Shown one piece after another: positions 45,876 to 55,440 of a DNA stretch of 64,000 nucleotides. The stretch's first letter is position 1. Each line of letters starts with the position of its first letter. The notes beneath the pieces were generated by a model. It ran no database searches and was not told the origin of the DNA. It worked only from the letters and a program-made list of their open reading frames with translations. Both the position numbers and the translations under genes were made by a program. This DNA is from Micromonospora solifontis (GTDB taxonomy: Bacteria > Actinomycetota > Actinomycetes > Mycobacteriales > Micromonosporaceae): the NCBI RefSeq assembly GCF_003725545.1, contig NZ_RJLN01000028.1, forward strand, positions 1-64,000. The letters are read 5' to 3'.

Positions 45876-45929
45876 CTCCTTCGTTCGCGACTGCGGGGCT
45901 CGCAACCCCGGCTCACTCCTCGCGCTCAC
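45876..45929 (-). repeat. Recurrent operon-junction element, copy C
   Basis: On the minus strand it reads GAGCGCGAGGAGTGAGC, 8 bases, then GAGCCCCGCAGTCGCGA, ending AACGAAGGAG. It encodes the last codons and stop of the ATPase gene (Glu-Arg-Glu-Glu-stop) and supplies the permease ribosome site. Same core as copies A and B in the his operon. Confidence 0.88.
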
Positions 45930-46650
45930 CGGCGCCCTCCTGCTCGCTCGCCCGGATCAGCCGGAGGAAGGCCTCCTCCAGGTCGTCGACGCCGGTGGTG
46001 GCGCGGACCGCGTCCGGGGTGTCGTCGGCGACCAGCCGGCCGTCCCGGATCAGCAGCAGCCGGTCGCAGCGCGCCGCCTCGTCCATCACGTGGCTGGACA
46101 CCAGCAAGGTGGTGCCGGTGGCGGCCATCGCGTGGAACCGGGCCCACAGGTCGGCGCGGAGCACCGGGTCCTGACCGACGGTGGGTTCGTCGAGGATGAC
46201 CAGCTCGGGCTCGCCGACCAGGGCGCAGGCCAGCGAGGCGCGGCTGCGCTGCCCGCCGGAGAGGGTGCCGACGAGCTGGTCGGCGGCCTTCGCCAGGCCG
46301 ACGTCGGACACCGCGCGGTCCGCGTCGGCCCGACCCCGGCCCTGCAGCACGGCGAAGTAGCGCGCGTTCTCCCGGACCGTCAGGTCGGCGTACACGCTGG
46401 GCGCCTGGGTGAGGTAGCCGACCCGGTGGCGCAGCTCGGCGGCGCCGGCCGGCCGGCCGAGCACCGTGACCGTGCCCGAGGAGACCGTCTGCACCCCGAC
46501 GATGGCCCGCATCAGCGTGGTCTTGCCGCTGCCGCTGGGCCCGAGCAGCCCGGTGACCGCGCCGCGCGGCACCACGCAGGAAATGCCCTGGAGCACCCGC
46601 TGCCGGCCCCGGTCGACCACCAGGTCACGGACCGACACCGCGTCGTCCAT
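45913..46650 (-). CDS. ABC transporter ATP-binding subunit
   Basis: The 245-aa ATPase partner of the ABC-2 permease. Walker A is GPSGSGKTT, the Q-loop YLTQAPSVYADLT, the signature LSGGQ, Walker B LVILDEPTVGQDP, and the H-loop His lies in SSHVMDE. All catalytic residues are present. The ATG at 46650 is preceded by GGGAGGTGGGGC. First gene of the ATPase-permease-TetR operon, transcribed away from merR. Confidence 0.93.
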   Translation of the reverse strand: MDDAVSVRDLVVDRGRQRVLQGISCVVPRGAVTGLLGPSGSGKTTLMRAIVGVQTVSSGTVTVLGRPAGAAELRHRVGYLTQAPSVYADLTVRENARYFAVLQGRGRADADRAVSDVGLAKAADQLVGTLSGGQRSRASLACALVGEPELVILDEPTVGQDPVLRADLWARFHAMAATGTTLLVSSHVMDEAARCDRLLLIRDGRLVADDTPDAVRATTGVDDLEEAFLRLIRASEQEGAGEREE

Positions 46651-46672
46651 GCCCCACCTCCCGGAAAACTCA

Positions 46673-46702
46673 TCAACTGTTGAACTCAACGGTAGTTGAG
46701 TT
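46673..46702. promoter_or_regulatory. Overlapping palindromes, likely TetR operator
   Basis: TCAACTGTTGA (46673-46683) and AACTCAAC-GGTA-GTTGAGTT (46683-46702) overlap and reuse GTTGA half-sites. They lie 23-52 bp before the ATPase start, where a repressor of the efflux operon would bind. Confidence 0.6.
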
Positions 46703-46721
46703 ACCGCCCCGCGGGCAATGG

Positions 46722-46752
46722 TTGACTTCGAGTGCGCTCGAACTGGAAGCCT
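46722..46752 (+). promoter_or_regulatory. MerR-type promoter with 19-nt spacer
   Basis: TTGACT (-35, 46722-46727) and AAGCCT (-10, 46747-46752) are 19 nt apart. The perfect dyad TTCGAG-TGCG-CTCGAA (46727-46742) fills the spacer. This is the classical arrangement that MerR proteins activate by distorting DNA. Confidence 0.75.
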
Positions 46753-46759
46753 GGGGGAC

Positions 46760-47152
46760 GTGGACATCAGCACGCGGGAGATGAGCCTCACCGTCGGTGA
46801 GGCGGCGGAACGGGTCGGCCTGACCACCTACACGCTGCGCTGGTACGAGCAGGAGGGTCTGGTCGCCCCGGTCGGGCGGGACTCCTCGGGTCGCCGGCGC
46901 TACACCGAGTCCGACGTCAACTGGCTGTTCCTGCTCACCCGGCTGCGCCGTACCGGCATGCCGGTACGGGACATGCGCCGCTACGCCGAACTGGCCCGCC
47001 AGGGCGACCGGACGCTCGGCGCGCGACGGGCGCTCTTCGAGGCGCACCGCGCCCGGGTGCTGGCCCGGATGGCCGAGCTGGAGGAGGACCTCAAGGTGCT
47101 CGACTACAAGATCGACGCGTACCGCAGGGCGGAGGAGGAGGAGCTTCGATGA
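46760..47152 (+). CDS. MerR-family regulator
   Basis: A 130-aa regulator with the N-terminal MerR winged helix ([26 protein letters not shown], about 9-35) and wing. A dimerising coiled coil follows (about 85-125). No Cys cluster is present, so it senses an organic or electrophilic signal rather than a metal. The GTG at 46760 lies 7 nt after the -10 and inside a typical leaderless setting; an ATG at 46718 precedes the promoter and is rejected. It is coupled to the aldo-keto reductase gene. Confidence 0.88.
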   Translation: MDISTREMSLTVGEAAERVGLTTYTLRWYEQEGLVAPVGRDSSGRRRYTESDVNWLFLLTRLRRTGMPVRDMRRYAELARQGDRTLGARRALFEAHRARVLARMAELEEDLKVLDYKIDAYRRAEEEELR

Positions 47153-48153
47153 TCAAGCGACGCGTGGGCGCGACCGGCCCGGCGGTCTCGGCGATCGGCC
47201 TGGGCTGCATGGGCATGAGCTTCGCGTACGGCGGCGCCGACGACGCCGAGTCGACGCGGACCCTGCACCGGGCCCTCGACCTCGGGGTCGACCACCTCGA
47301 CACCGCCGACATGTACGGCTTCGGCGCGAACGAACGGCTGCTCGCCCCCGTGGTGCGGGCGCGGCGGGACGAGGTCTTCCTCGCCACGAAGTTCGGCAAC
47401 CGCACCCGCGGCGACAGCTTCGGCGGCACCGGCAGCCCGGGCGCGTACGTGGACAGCAGCGCGGCCTGGGCCCGCGAGGCCTGCGACGCCTCGCTGGGCC
47501 GGCTCGGGGTGGAGACGATCGACCTGTACTACCTGCACCGGCGCGACCCGGCCACCCCGATCGAGGAGACCGTCGGCGCGATGGCCGACCTGGTCCGGGC
47601 CGGCAAGGTGCGGCTGCTCGGCCTCTCCGAGGTCAGCCCGCGGACCCTGCGCGCGGCCCACGCCGTGCACCCGATCTCGGCGGTGCAGATGGAGTACTCG
47701 CTGTTCAGCCGGGACGTCGAGGGGGAGATGCTGGCCACCTGCCGGGAGCTGGGGGTGTCCCTGGTGGCGTACTCGCCGATCGGGCGGGGACTGCTCACCG
47801 GCGCGATCACCAGCCGGGAACAGCTCGCCGACGACGACTGGCGGCGCACCGTGCCGCGCTTCGCCGAGGGCAACCTCGACGCCAACCTCAAGCTGGTCGA
47901 GGCGGTCCGCGAGGTGGCCGCCGAGATCGGCTGCACCCCGGCCCAGGCGGCGCTGGCCTGGGTGCTGGACCAGGGGGAGGACGTGCTGGTCATCCCCGGC
48001 ACGAAGCGGGTCCGCTACCTGGCGGAGAACGTGGCCGCCGGCGAGGTCCGGCTGACCCCCGAGCAGCAGCGCCGGCTGCGCGAGGCGGTGCCGGCGGGGG
48101 CGGTCGCCGGGGAAAGGTATACCGAGGCAGGAATGCGAACCGTCGGGCACTAG
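47149..48153 (+). CDS. Aldo/keto reductase
   Basis: A 334-aa (beta/alpha)8 NADPH-dependent carbonyl reductase. The N-terminal [12 protein letters not shown] and the catalytic residues DTADMYG (Asp and Tyr), TKFGNR (Lys) and YLHRRD (His) are present. The cofactor motif [16 protein letters not shown] is near the end. Its ATG overlaps the merR stop, and the MerR-type promoter probably controls both, giving an electrophile- or aldehyde-responsive detoxification unit. Confidence 0.93.
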   Translation: MIKRRVGATGPAVSAIGLGCMGMSFAYGGADDAESTRTLHRALDLGVDHLDTADMYGFGANERLLAPVVRARRDEVFLATKFGNRTRGDSFGGTGSPGAYVDSSAAWAREACDASLGRLGVETIDLYYLHRRDPATPIEETVGAMADLVRAGKVRLLGLSEVSPRTLRAAHAVHPISAVQMEYSLFSRDVEGEMLATCRELGVSLVAYSPIGRGLLTGAITSREQLADDDWRRTVPRFAEGNLDANLKLVEAVREVAAEIGCTPAQAALAWVLDQGEDVLVIPGTKRVRYLAENVAAGEVRLTPEQQRRLREAVPAGAVAGERYTEAGMRTVGH

Positions 48154-48215
48154 GCGGACACCGGGTCCGGCAACGGTCATTGCCACACTCATGGGACGTC
48201 CGGCACGATGACGCA

Positions 48216-49613
48216 GTGGATCACGCTCCGCTGCCGGAGGACGCCTTCCTGGAGGAGTGGGCCGCCCGCCTGCGGCAGGCCGCCGACCGGCCCGTCGTCG
48301 GCATCATGCTCCGGGGCAGTCACGCCCGACGGGCCGCCACCGAGCACAGCGACGTCGACGTCGACGTGCTGCTCGCGACCGAGGAGCAGCATCCGGCCGC
48401 CGGATCGGGCGGGCCCGCCGCGTCGCCGCCCGGCCCGGCGGGTCCTCCCGACGCCGGCCGCGAGCGGGTGGCCGGCGGCCCGTACGCGACCCGGCGGGCC
48501 TACCTCGCGGAGTTCGCCGGCCGGCTGGTGCACGTCTCCGTGGCCGCCCGGGACATCCGGTCCTGGGTGCGCCGGCTCGGGCAGCCGGCGGACTGGGCGT
48601 TCGGGCTGCCGGTCACCGCGCCGGCCCGGTTGATCTGGGCGGTGCCCGAGTGGCGGCGCCGGATCGACCTGCCGGTGCTCTGCCAGCCCGCCGACGAACC
48701 CCGGCTGGAGGAGCTGATCGCCACCCTCGGCAAGGTCGCCGGCGCCCGATGGGCCCGCGACACCGTGGGCGTCCGGCTGGCCGCCGCCGACCTGGCCCGG
48801 CTCTGCCCGTCGGTGCTGCGGCTGGCCAACCCGTCGGTCCGGGTGGCCTCCCGGCGGGCCGCGCTGGCCGCCGCGCTGGAGCTGCCGGTCGCCCCACCCG
48901 GATACCGCGACGACATGCTGCTCTGCCTCGGGCTGCGGCCCGGCGTCACCGCCGAGGTGGCGGCCGCCGCCGGCCGGCTGGTCGGCGGGACCGTCCCGCT
49001 GATCCGGCCGTACGCCGAGGAGATCGCCGCGGTGGCCGGCGCGGACCTGGCGGACGCGCTGCTGGACGGCCGGTTGGGTCGCTACCTGGCGCAGTTGACC
49101 CGGGCGCTGGAGGCCCCCGGGCCCGTCTCCCGGGACGCGGCGGCGGTGCCGGTGCCCCGTGCGGGAGAATGGGCAACCGTGCCCGCCTCTGACGCGCCGG
49201 TGACCGGCGCCTCCGCCAGCCCCGGCGGCGCCGTGGCCTCCGGCCCGGCCCGCCCCTCCCGCCTCGACCCCGAGATCGCCGCCCGGCTGCGCCGTACCCC
49301 CGACGGCCTGGTCGCCGCGGTCGTCCGCCAGCACGACTCGGGCGAGGTGCTGATGGTCGCCTGGATGGACGACGAGGCGCTGCACCGCACGCTGACCACG
49401 GGCCGGGCCACCTACTGGTCGCGCAGCCGCCAGGAATACTGGGTCAAGGGCGCCACCTCGGGCCACCACCAGTACGTCCGCTCGGTGGCCCTGGACTGCG
49501 ACGGGGACGCGCTGCTGGTCAGCGTCGACCAGGTCGGCGCCGCCTGCCACACCGGGCACCACACCTGCTTCTTCACCGAGCTGCCGGTCAGCTCCCCGGA
49601 GGCCACCTCATGA
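48216..49613 (+). CDS. hisI: Nucleotidyltransferase domain fused to HisI
   Basis: A single open frame with two domains, 465 aa from GTG 48216. Residues about 1-310 hold a polymerase-beta-type nucleotidyltransferase head ([20 protein letters not shown] near residue 36) and a helical part. A low-complexity linker follows (about 310-350). The C-terminal 115 residues are phosphoribosyl-AMP cyclohydrolase: [39 protein letters not shown], and metal Cys in [10 protein letters not shown]. An internal in-frame GTG at 49179, 8 nt after GAGAAT, could start a separate HisI. It overlaps trpE by 4 bp. Confidence 0.8.
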   Translation: MDHAPLPEDAFLEEWAARLRQAADRPVVGIMLRGSHARRAATEHSDVDVDVLLATEEQHPAAGSGGPAASPPGPAGPPDAGRERVAGGPYATRRAYLAEFAGRLVHVSVAARDIRSWVRRLGQPADWAFGLPVTAPARLIWAVPEWRRRIDLPVLCQPADEPRLEELIATLGKVAGARWARDTVGVRLAAADLARLCPSVLRLANPSVRVASRRAALAAALELPVAPPGYRDDMLLCLGLRPGVTAEVAAAAGRLVGGTVPLIRPYAEEIAAVAGADLADALLDGRLGRYLAQLTRALEAPGPVSRDAAAVPVPRAGEWATVPASDAPVTGASASPGGAVASGPARPSRLDPEIAARLRRTPDGLVAAVVRQHDSGEVLMVAWMDDEALHRTLTTGRATYWSRSRQEYWVKGATSGHHQYVRSVALDCDGDALLVSVDQVGAACHTGHHTCFFTELPVSSPEATS

Positions 49614-51163
49614 CGGACGGCACGGTCAGCCCGGACCAGGACACCTTCGCCGACCTGGCGGCCCGCTGGCGGGTCGTGCCGGTCACCCGCCGGTTGCTCG
49701 CCGACGCGGAGACCCCGGTCGGGGTCTACCGCAAGCTCGCCGGCGGCCCCGGCACCTTCCTGCTGGAGTCGGCCGAGCAGGGCGTCGGCTCGGCCGGGAT
49801 GGCCTGGTCCCGCTACTCGTTCATCGGCGTCCGCAGCGCCGCCACGCTCACCGAGCGGGACGGCACGGCGGTCTGGGCCGGCGCGCCGCCGGCCGGGGTA
49901 CCGGCCACCGGCGATCCGGTGGCGGTGCTGCGGGAGACCGTCGCCGCCCTGGCCGGCCCGGCCTGGGACCCGGCCAGCGGGATGCCGCCGCTGACCGGGG
50001 GCATGGTCGGCTACCTGGGCTACGACCTGGTCCGCCGCTTCGAGCGGCTGCCGGAGCTGACCGAGGACGAGCTGAACGTGCCCGAGCTGGGCATGATGCT
50101 CGCCACCGACCTGGTGGTGCTCGACCACTACGACGGCTCGGCGATCCTGGTCGCCAACGCGGTCCTGCCCCCGCTCGACGCGCCCGACCGGGCGGAGCTG
50201 GTCGCGGCGGCGTACCACCACGCGGTGGGGCGGCTGGACGCGATGACCACCGCGCTGTCCCGACCGATTCCGCCCATGATCTCCACGGTCGCCCGGCCCG
50301 GCGTCGGCGAGGTCGTCAGCCGGACCGAGGAGGGCGGCTATCCGAAGGCGGTGGAGGCGGCCAAGGAGGCGATCCGGGCCGGCGAGTGCTTCCAGATCGT
50401 GCTCAGCCAGCGCTTCGAGCGGGCCACCCACGCCGATCCGCTCGACGTCTACCGGGTGCTGCGCACCACCAACCCCAGCCCGTACATGTACCTGCTGCGG
50501 TTCGACGGGTTCGACATCGTAGGCTCCTCGCCGGAGGCGCACCTCAAGGTGAGCGCCGGCGCGGACGGGCAGCGGCGGGCGCTGCTGCACCCGATCGCCG
50601 GCACCCGGCCGCGCGGCGGCTCCCCGGAGGCCGACGCCCGGCTCGCCGCCGAGCTGCTCGCCGACCCCAAGGAGCGCGCCGAGCACGTCATGCTGGTCGA
50701 CCTGGGCCGCAACGACCTGGGGCGGGTCTGCCGTCCGGGCACGGTCGAGGTGCCGGAGTTCGCCACCATCGAGCGGTACAGCCACGTCATGCACATCGTC
50801 TCCACCGTGGTCGGGGAGCTGCGCGAGGACCGCACCGCCTTCGACGCGCTGGCCGCGACCTTCCCCGCCGGCACCCTCTCCGGGGCGCCCAAGGTGCGGG
50901 CCATGGAGATCATCGAGGAACTGGAGCCGGTCCGGCGCGGCCTCTACGGCGGCACCGTCGGCTACTTCGGCTTCGGCGGTGACCTGGACATGGCCATCGC
51001 CATCCGGACCGCGCTGATCCGCGACGGCCGGGCCTACGTCCAGGCCGGGGCCGGTGTCGTGGCCGATTCCGATCCCGCCGCCGAGGACCAGGAGACCCGG
51101 AACAAGGCCGCCGCGGTGCTCGCCGCCATCGCCGCCGCCGAGACCCTGCGGCCGGCCCGATGA
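49610..51163 (+). CDS. trpE: Anthranilate synthase component I TrpE
   Basis: Converts chorismate to anthranilate using ammonia from TrpG, which is not in this window. It is 517 aa. The Trp-feedback motif LLES is near residue 47. The chorismate-binding core shows [38 protein letters not shown] and [12 protein letters not shown]. Start overlaps the hisI stop (ATGA), so it is co-translated with the upstream gene. No tryptophan leader peptide is visible. Confidence 0.95.
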   Translation: MTDGTVSPDQDTFADLAARWRVVPVTRRLLADAETPVGVYRKLAGGPGTFLLESAEQGVGSAGMAWSRYSFIGVRSAATLTERDGTAVWAGAPPAGVPATGDPVAVLRETVAALAGPAWDPASGMPPLTGGMVGYLGYDLVRRFERLPELTEDELNVPELGMMLATDLVVLDHYDGSAILVANAVLPPLDAPDRAELVAAAYHHAVGRLDAMTTALSRPIPPMISTVARPGVGEVVSRTEEGGYPKAVEAAKEAIRAGECFQIVLSQRFERATHADPLDVYRVLRTTNPSPYMYLLRFDGFDIVGSSPEAHLKVSAGADGQRRALLHPIAGTRPRGGSPEADARLAAELLADPKERAEHVMLVDLGRNDLGRVCRPGTVEVPEFATIERYSHVMHIVSTVVGELREDRTAFDALAATFPAGTLSGAPKVRAMEIIEELEPVRRGLYGGTVGYFGFGGDLDMAIAIRTALIRDGRAYVQAGAGVVADSDPAAEDQETRNKAAAVLAAIAAAETLRPAR

Positions 51164-51714
51164 CCGGGTCACCGCCCGCACGGGGGCGGCGCGAGCTGAC
51201 GTACGCGTTGCTGCTCTGCCTGGCCGGCGCGGGCCTGGCCCTCTGGGCGGTCACCCGAACCTGGTCGGTCGAACTGACCGCCCGGGGATCGCTGCCCCCG
51301 ACGCGGCATTCCCGCACCGGCGCGGACCTGCTCCCGTGGGTCTCCGCGCTGGCGCTGGTCGGGCTGGCCGGCGGCGGTGCGGTGCTGGCCACCCGGGGCC
51401 GGGTCCGGCGGCTGCTCGGCGGCCTGCTCACCCTGGTCGGCCTGGCCGTGGCGGCCGGCGGCGGCTACGGCCTGACCGAGGCGGGGGTGAGCCGGCAGTG
51501 GCCGGCGCTGGTGCTGGCCGGCGGCCTGCTCGCGGCGGCCGGCGGGGCGTTCACCGGGTGGCGTGGCGGCGGCTGGCCGGCGATGGGGGCCCGGTACGAC
51601 CGGCCGGCGGCCCGCTCGGCGGAGCCGGCCGGCCCGGCCCGGCCCGCGGTGGAGCGGGGCACCCGGGACGCCTGGGAGGCGCTGGACCGGGGCGAGGACC
51701 CGACGGTCAGCTGA
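51160..51714 (+). CDS. Trp-region conserved membrane protein (TIGR02234 type)
   Basis: A 184-aa protein with about four helices. It is the hypothetical membrane protein that accompanies trp genes in actinobacteria (the TIGR02234 family). Notable is the outside loop after helix 1, [18 protein letters not shown]. It overlaps trpE (ATGA) and converges on a short minus-strand gene with an 8-bp overlap. Function unknown; conserved linkage suggests Trp or aromatic transport. Confidence 0.85.
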   Translation: MTGSPPARGRRELTYALLLCLAGAGLALWAVTRTWSVELTARGSLPPTRHSRTGADLLPWVSALALVGLAGGGAVLATRGRVRRLLGGLLTLVGLAVAAGGGYGLTEAGVSRQWPALVLAGGLLAAAGGAFTGWRGGGWPAMGARYDRPAARSAEPAGPARPAVERGTRDAWEALDRGEDPTVS

Positions 51715-51994
51715 CCGGCTGGGTGTCCCGCGTGTCGCGCCGCTCGCGGACGGCGGCCCCGGCCGCCGCGCGGGCGGCGGCCAGCTCGGCCACCAGGCGG
51801 TCCAGTTCGCGGCGCTGCGCGGCTCGGGCCCGGTCGGCGCAGACCGCCTCCCAGGCGTTGCCCTGGGCGGTCCGCAGCCGGCCGTCGCCGGCCATGGCGC
51901 GTTCGAGGGTCTCCACCACGCCGACGGCGAGCGACGCGACCGTCCGGGAGATGGTGGTGAGTCCGATGGTCTGGTGCGGCCCGTTGGTGCTCAT
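51707..51994 (-). CDS. Small Ala/Arg-rich hypothetical protein
   Basis: A 95-aa protein, not recognised, predicted mostly helical with a charged amphipathic C-terminal half (RARAAQRRELDRLVAELAAARAAAG). GGGGTGA precedes the ATG. It converges on and overlaps the preceding gene by 8 bp. The frame stays open upstream to about 52174, but that part does not look protein-like. It interrupts the trp run on the opposite strand. Confidence 0.5.
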   Translation of the reverse strand: MSTNGPHQTIGLTTISRTVASLAVGVVETLERAMAGDGRLRTAQGNAWEAVCADRARAAQRRELDRLVAELAAARAAAGAAVRERRDTRDTQPVS

Positions 51995-52351
51995 GGTCAC
52001 CCCGTACGAGATCGTTGGCGACGGTTGGCAGGCGCCTCGTCGAGTCTGCCCGAGGAGAATGCTTCCCGACTCGCGTTTCGCCGCCGTGACGTACGGGTCA
52101 ACTGTGCGGCAGCGGACCCGACCTGGGCAGGGCCGTTCGTCCTTGAGCTTGGTCACAGCATCGAGAGCCATCGCGGTCCTGCGCGGCCGGGGCGGCCGTG
52201 ATGAGATAGGGCATGCGCGGCGATCGATGGGAGCGGTGGCGCTGCGTGACACCGCGTTCACCAGAAGTCCGCCATGATGCCACAGCCCATTTCGTGAGGA
52301 GCGCCATACCCCCGGGACTTGTCGCCAGGTGGCGCCACCTAGCATCGGCCC
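51995..52351. other. 357-bp gene-free stretch before trpC
   Basis: Lies between the small minus-strand gene and trpC. It holds the trpC -10 box at its right end and presumably the promoter of the minus-strand gene at its left. TTGTCG (52319-52324) may be a -35 for trpC, though only 15 nt from the -10. I see no terminator, leader peptide with Trp codons, or RNA gene. Confidence 0.5.
52340..52345 (+). promoter_or_regulatory. Probable -10 box of trpC
   Basis: TAGCAT lies 6 nt before the ATG at 52352, matching the leaderless pattern seen elsewhere in this window. Confidence 0.5.
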
Positions 52352-53242
52352 ATGACACCCGGAGAGGGGAGTCCGTTGGTGACTGCTGAGCATGCGCACG
52401 CGGAGGGGGACGACGCCGGATCGGCGGCGTCCGCAAGCGTGCTCGACGAGATCCTGGCCGGCGTCCGCGAGGACGTGGCACGGCGACAGGAGCAGGTTCC
52501 GCTGGAGCGGATCCGGGAGCTGGCCGCCGCCGCGCCGCCGCCGATGGACGCGTACGCGGCCCTGCGCCGGCCCGGCGTGGCCGTGATCGCCGAGGTCAAG
52601 CGCTCCTCGCCGTCCAAGGGGCGGCTGGCCGAGATCGCCGACCCGGCCGACCTGGCCGGTGAGTACGCCGCCGGGGGCGCCCGGGCGATCAGCGTGCTCA
52701 CCGAGGGGCGCTGGTTCGGCGGGTCGCTGGACGACCTGGCCGCCGTCCGGGCCGCGGTGCGGATCCCGGTGCTGCGCAAGGACTTCGTGGTCTCCAGCTA
52801 CCAGGTGCACGAGGCGCGGGCGCACGGCGCCGACCTGGTGCTGCTGATCGTCGCCGCGCTGGAGCAGAACGCCCTGATGGGGCTGCTGGAGCGGATCGAG
52901 TCGCTCGGGATGACCGCGCTGGTCGAGGTGCACACCGAGGAGGAGGCCGACCGGGCCCTGGCGGCCGGCGCGCAGGTGATCGGGGTCAACGCCCGTGACC
53001 TGCGTACCCTGGAGGTCGACCGCTCGGTGTTCGAGCGGATCGCGCCCGGCCTGCCGAGCAGCGTCGTCAAGATCGCCGAGTCCGGGGTGCGCGGCCCGCA
53101 CGACCTGATCCGGTACGCCTCGGCCGGCGCCGACGCGGTGCTGGTGGGCGAGGGCCTGGTCACCCAGAAGAGCCCCCGCGAGGCGGTCGCCGAACTGGTC
53201 AACGCCGGCAACCACCCGGCCACGCCCCGCCCGGTGCGCTGA
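52352..53242 (+). CDS. trpC: Indole-3-glycerol phosphate synthase TrpC
   Basis: Catalyses ring closure of CdRP to indole-3-glycerol phosphate. It is 296 aa, (beta/alpha)8 barrel. Catalytic motifs are [21 protein letters not shown] and [14 protein letters not shown]-like [15 protein letters not shown] closes the phosphate site. The usual N-terminus ([13 protein letters not shown]) begins about 29 residues in. The start may therefore be the GTG at 52379, which has GGAGAGGGG upstream, or even 52439. I keep ATG 52352 on promoter spacing. Confidence 0.92.
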   Translation: MTPGEGSPLVTAEHAHAEGDDAGSAASASVLDEILAGVREDVARRQEQVPLERIRELAAAAPPPMDAYAALRRPGVAVIAEVKRSSPSKGRLAEIADPADLAGEYAAGGARAISVLTEGRWFGGSLDDLAAVRAAVRIPVLRKDFVVSSYQVHEARAHGADLVLLIVAALEQNALMGLLERIESLGMTALVEVHTEEEADRALAAGAQVIGVNARDLRTLEVDRSVFERIAPGLPSSVVKIAESGVRGPHDLIRYASAGADAVLVGEGLVTQKSPREAVAELVNAGNHPATPRPVR

Positions 53243-53279
53243 CGGCCGGGTCCCGACACCTCTGGAGAGGACACCCGCG

Positions 53280-54515
53280 ATGAGCGCAGACGCCGCGGCC
53301 CCCGCCGGTCGGCTCCCCGACGCCGCCGGGCACTTCGGCCGGTTCGGCGGCCGGTTCGTCCCCGAGGCGCTGGTCGCCGCGCTGGACGAGCTGGACGTGG
53401 CCTACCGCAAGGCGATGACCGACGAGGACTTCCTCGCCGAGTTCGACGCCCTGCTGCGCGACTACGCCGGCACCCCGTCGCTGCTCTACGAGGCCCGGCG
53501 GTTCTCCGCCCGGGCCGGCGCGCGGATCCTGCTCAAGCGGGAGGACCTGAACCACACCGGCGCGCACAAGGTGCGCAACGTGCTGGGCCAGGCCCTGCTC
53601 ACCAAGCGGATGGGCAAGCGGCGGGTGATCGCCGAGACCGGGGCGGGCCAGCACGGCGTCGCCACCGCCACCGCGGCCGCCCTGTTCGACCTCGAGTGCG
53701 TGGTCTACATGGGCGAGGTGGACACCGAGCGGCAGGCGCTCAACGTGGCCCGGATGCGGATGCTCGGCGCCACCGTGGTCCCGGTCACCACCGGCTCGCG
53801 GACCCTCAAGGACGCGATGAACGAGGCCATGCGGGACTGGGTGGCCAACGTCGACACCACCCACTACCTGATCGGCACCGCCGCCGGCCCGCACCCGTTC
53901 CCCGAGCTGGTCCGGGACTTCGTCCGGGGCATCGGCGAGGAGGCCCGCCGGCAGTGCCTCGACCTGACCGGCGCCCTGCCGGACGCGGTCGCGGCCTGCG
54001 TGGGCGGCGGCTCGAACGCCCTCGGCATCTTCCACGCCTTCGTCCCCGACACCGGGGTGCGGCTGTACGGCTTCGAGGCCGGCGGCGAGGGTGTGGAGAC
54101 CGGCCGGCACGCGGCCAGCATCACCGGCGGCCGGGCGGGCGTGCTGCACGGCACGCGGACGTACGTGCTGCAGGACGAAGACGGCCAGACGATCGAGTCG
54201 CACTCGATCTCGGCCGGCCTGGACTACCCGGGCGTCGGGCCGGAGCACGCCTGGCTGCACGACAGCGGCCGGGCGACGTACCTGCCGGTCGACGACGACG
54301 AGGCGATGGCCGCGTTCGAGCTGCTCTGCCGCACCGAGGGGATCATCCCGGCGATCGAGAGCGCGCACGCCCTCGCCGGGGCGCTGAAGATCGCCCCGCG
54401 GCTCGCCGCCGAGCTGGGCCGGGAACCGGTCATCGTGGTCAACCTCTCCGGCCGGGGCGACAAGGACGTGCACACCGCCGGCGGATACTTCGGCATCCTC
54501 GACAAGGAGCAGTGA
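53280..54515 (+). CDS. trpB: Tryptophan synthase beta chain TrpB
   Basis: PLP enzyme joining indole and serine to make tryptophan. It is 411 aa. The PLP Lys97 lies in [10 protein letters not shown], and the phosphate-binding loop is [19 protein letters not shown] precedes. ESAHALAGA is also intact. GGAGAGG lies 9 nt before the ATG. It follows trpC by 37 bp and precedes trpA by 4 bp, so it forms an operon with them and the alpha2beta2 complex. Confidence 0.97.
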   Translation: MSADAAAPAGRLPDAAGHFGRFGGRFVPEALVAALDELDVAYRKAMTDEDFLAEFDALLRDYAGTPSLLYEARRFSARAGARILLKREDLNHTGAHKVRNVLGQALLTKRMGKRRVIAETGAGQHGVATATAAALFDLECVVYMGEVDTERQALNVARMRMLGATVVPVTTGSRTLKDAMNEAMRDWVANVDTTHYLIGTAAGPHPFPELVRDFVRGIGEEARRQCLDLTGALPDAVAACVGGGSNALGIFHAFVPDTGVRLYGFEAGGEGVETGRHAASITGGRAGVLHGTRTYVLQDEDGQTIESHSISAGLDYPGVGPEHAWLHDSGRATYLPVDDDEAMAAFELLCRTEGIIPAIESAHALAGALKIAPRLAAELGREPVIVVNLSGRGDKDVHTAGGYFGILDKEQ

Positions 54516-54519
54516 GATC

Positions 54520-55323
54520 GTGAGCCGGATCGGGGTCGCCTTCGACAAGGCCCGCGCCGACGGGCGGGCCGTGCTGGTCGGCTGCATGCCGGCCGGGTTC
54601 CCCACCGTCGAGGGCAGCATCGCCGCCATGAAGGCGATGGTCGACGAGGGCGTGGACGTCATCGAGGTGGAGATCCCGTACTCCGATCCGGTGATGGACG
54701 GCCCGGTCATTCAGAAGGCCAGCGACATCGCCCTGGCCGGCGGCGTACGGACCGCCGACACGCTGCGGGTCATCGAGGCGGTCGCGGCGACCGGCGCCCA
54801 GGTGGTCACCATGACCTACTGGAACCCGATCGAGCAGTACGGCGTGGACGCCTTCGCCCGCGACCTGGCCGCCGCCGGCGGCACCGGCCTGATCACCCCG
54901 GACCTGATCCCCGACGAGGCCGACGAGTGGCTGGCCGCCTCCGAGGCGTACGGCCTGGACCGGACGTTCCTGGTCTCCCCGTCGTCGACGGACGCGCGGT
55001 TGCGGATGACCGTCGAGCACTGCCGCGGCTTCGTCTACGCCACCGCGATCATGGGCGTCACCGGGGCCCGGGCGCAGACCTCCGCGGCGGCCCCGGTCCT
55101 GGTCTCCCGCGTGCGTGAGGTCACCGACCTGCCGGTCGGCGTCGGCCTCGGCGTGGGCACCGGCGCCCAGGCCGGCACCGTCGCCGGCTACGCCGACGGC
55201 GTCATCGTCGGCAGCGCGCTGGTCCGCTGCGTGCTGGACGCCCCGGACCAGGCCGCCGGCCTGGCCGCTCTGCGCGCGCTGAGCGCCGAACTCGCCGAGG
55301 GCGTCCGCAACCCGGCCCGCTGA
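54520..55323 (+). CDS. trpA: Tryptophan synthase alpha chain TrpA
   Basis: Cleaves indole-3-glycerol phosphate and channels indole to TrpB. It is 267 aa. Catalytic Glu49 and Asp60 (EVEIPYSDPVMD) fall at the same numbers as in the Salmonella enzyme. The phosphate loops GVGLGVGTGAQ and VIVGSALV are present. GTG start with AAGGAG 10 nt upstream, within trpB's end. Last gene of the trp run; the next 352 bp carry no gene but several repeats. Confidence 0.96.
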   Translation: MSRIGVAFDKARADGRAVLVGCMPAGFPTVEGSIAAMKAMVDEGVDVIEVEIPYSDPVMDGPVIQKASDIALAGGVRTADTLRVIEAVAATGAQVVTMTYWNPIEQYGVDAFARDLAAAGGTGLITPDLIPDEADEWLAASEAYGLDRTFLVSPSSTDARLRMTVEHCRGFVYATAIMGVTGARAQTSAAAPVLVSRVREVTDLPVGVGLGVGTGAQAGTVAGYADGVIVGSALVRCVLDAPDQAAGLAALRALSAELAEGVRNPAR

Positions 55324-55328
55324 CCTGC

Positions 55329-55379
55329 CCCGGCCGCTGTCCCGCCCCGGCCGTTGTCCCGCCCCGGCCGCTGTCCCGC
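55329..55379 (+). repeat. 17-bp tandem repeat, three copies
   Basis: Three units of CCCGGCCGCTGTCCCGC (55329-55345, 55346-55362, 55363-55379); the middle copy has one C-to-T change. It begins 6 bp after the trpA stop, in the 352-bp gene-free region 55324-55675. Confidence 0.92.
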
Positions 55380-55440
55380 CCGGCTGCGTGTGCCGGCGGA
55401 TGTCCGTCGAGGCGCCGTCCCGGCACCCACCTTGCTGCTG

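Noticed and set aside
48180-48215. TTG 48180 as start of the NTase-HisI gene.
   Set aside because: No ribosome site, and it would add 12 residues before the GTG that fits the leaderless spacing.
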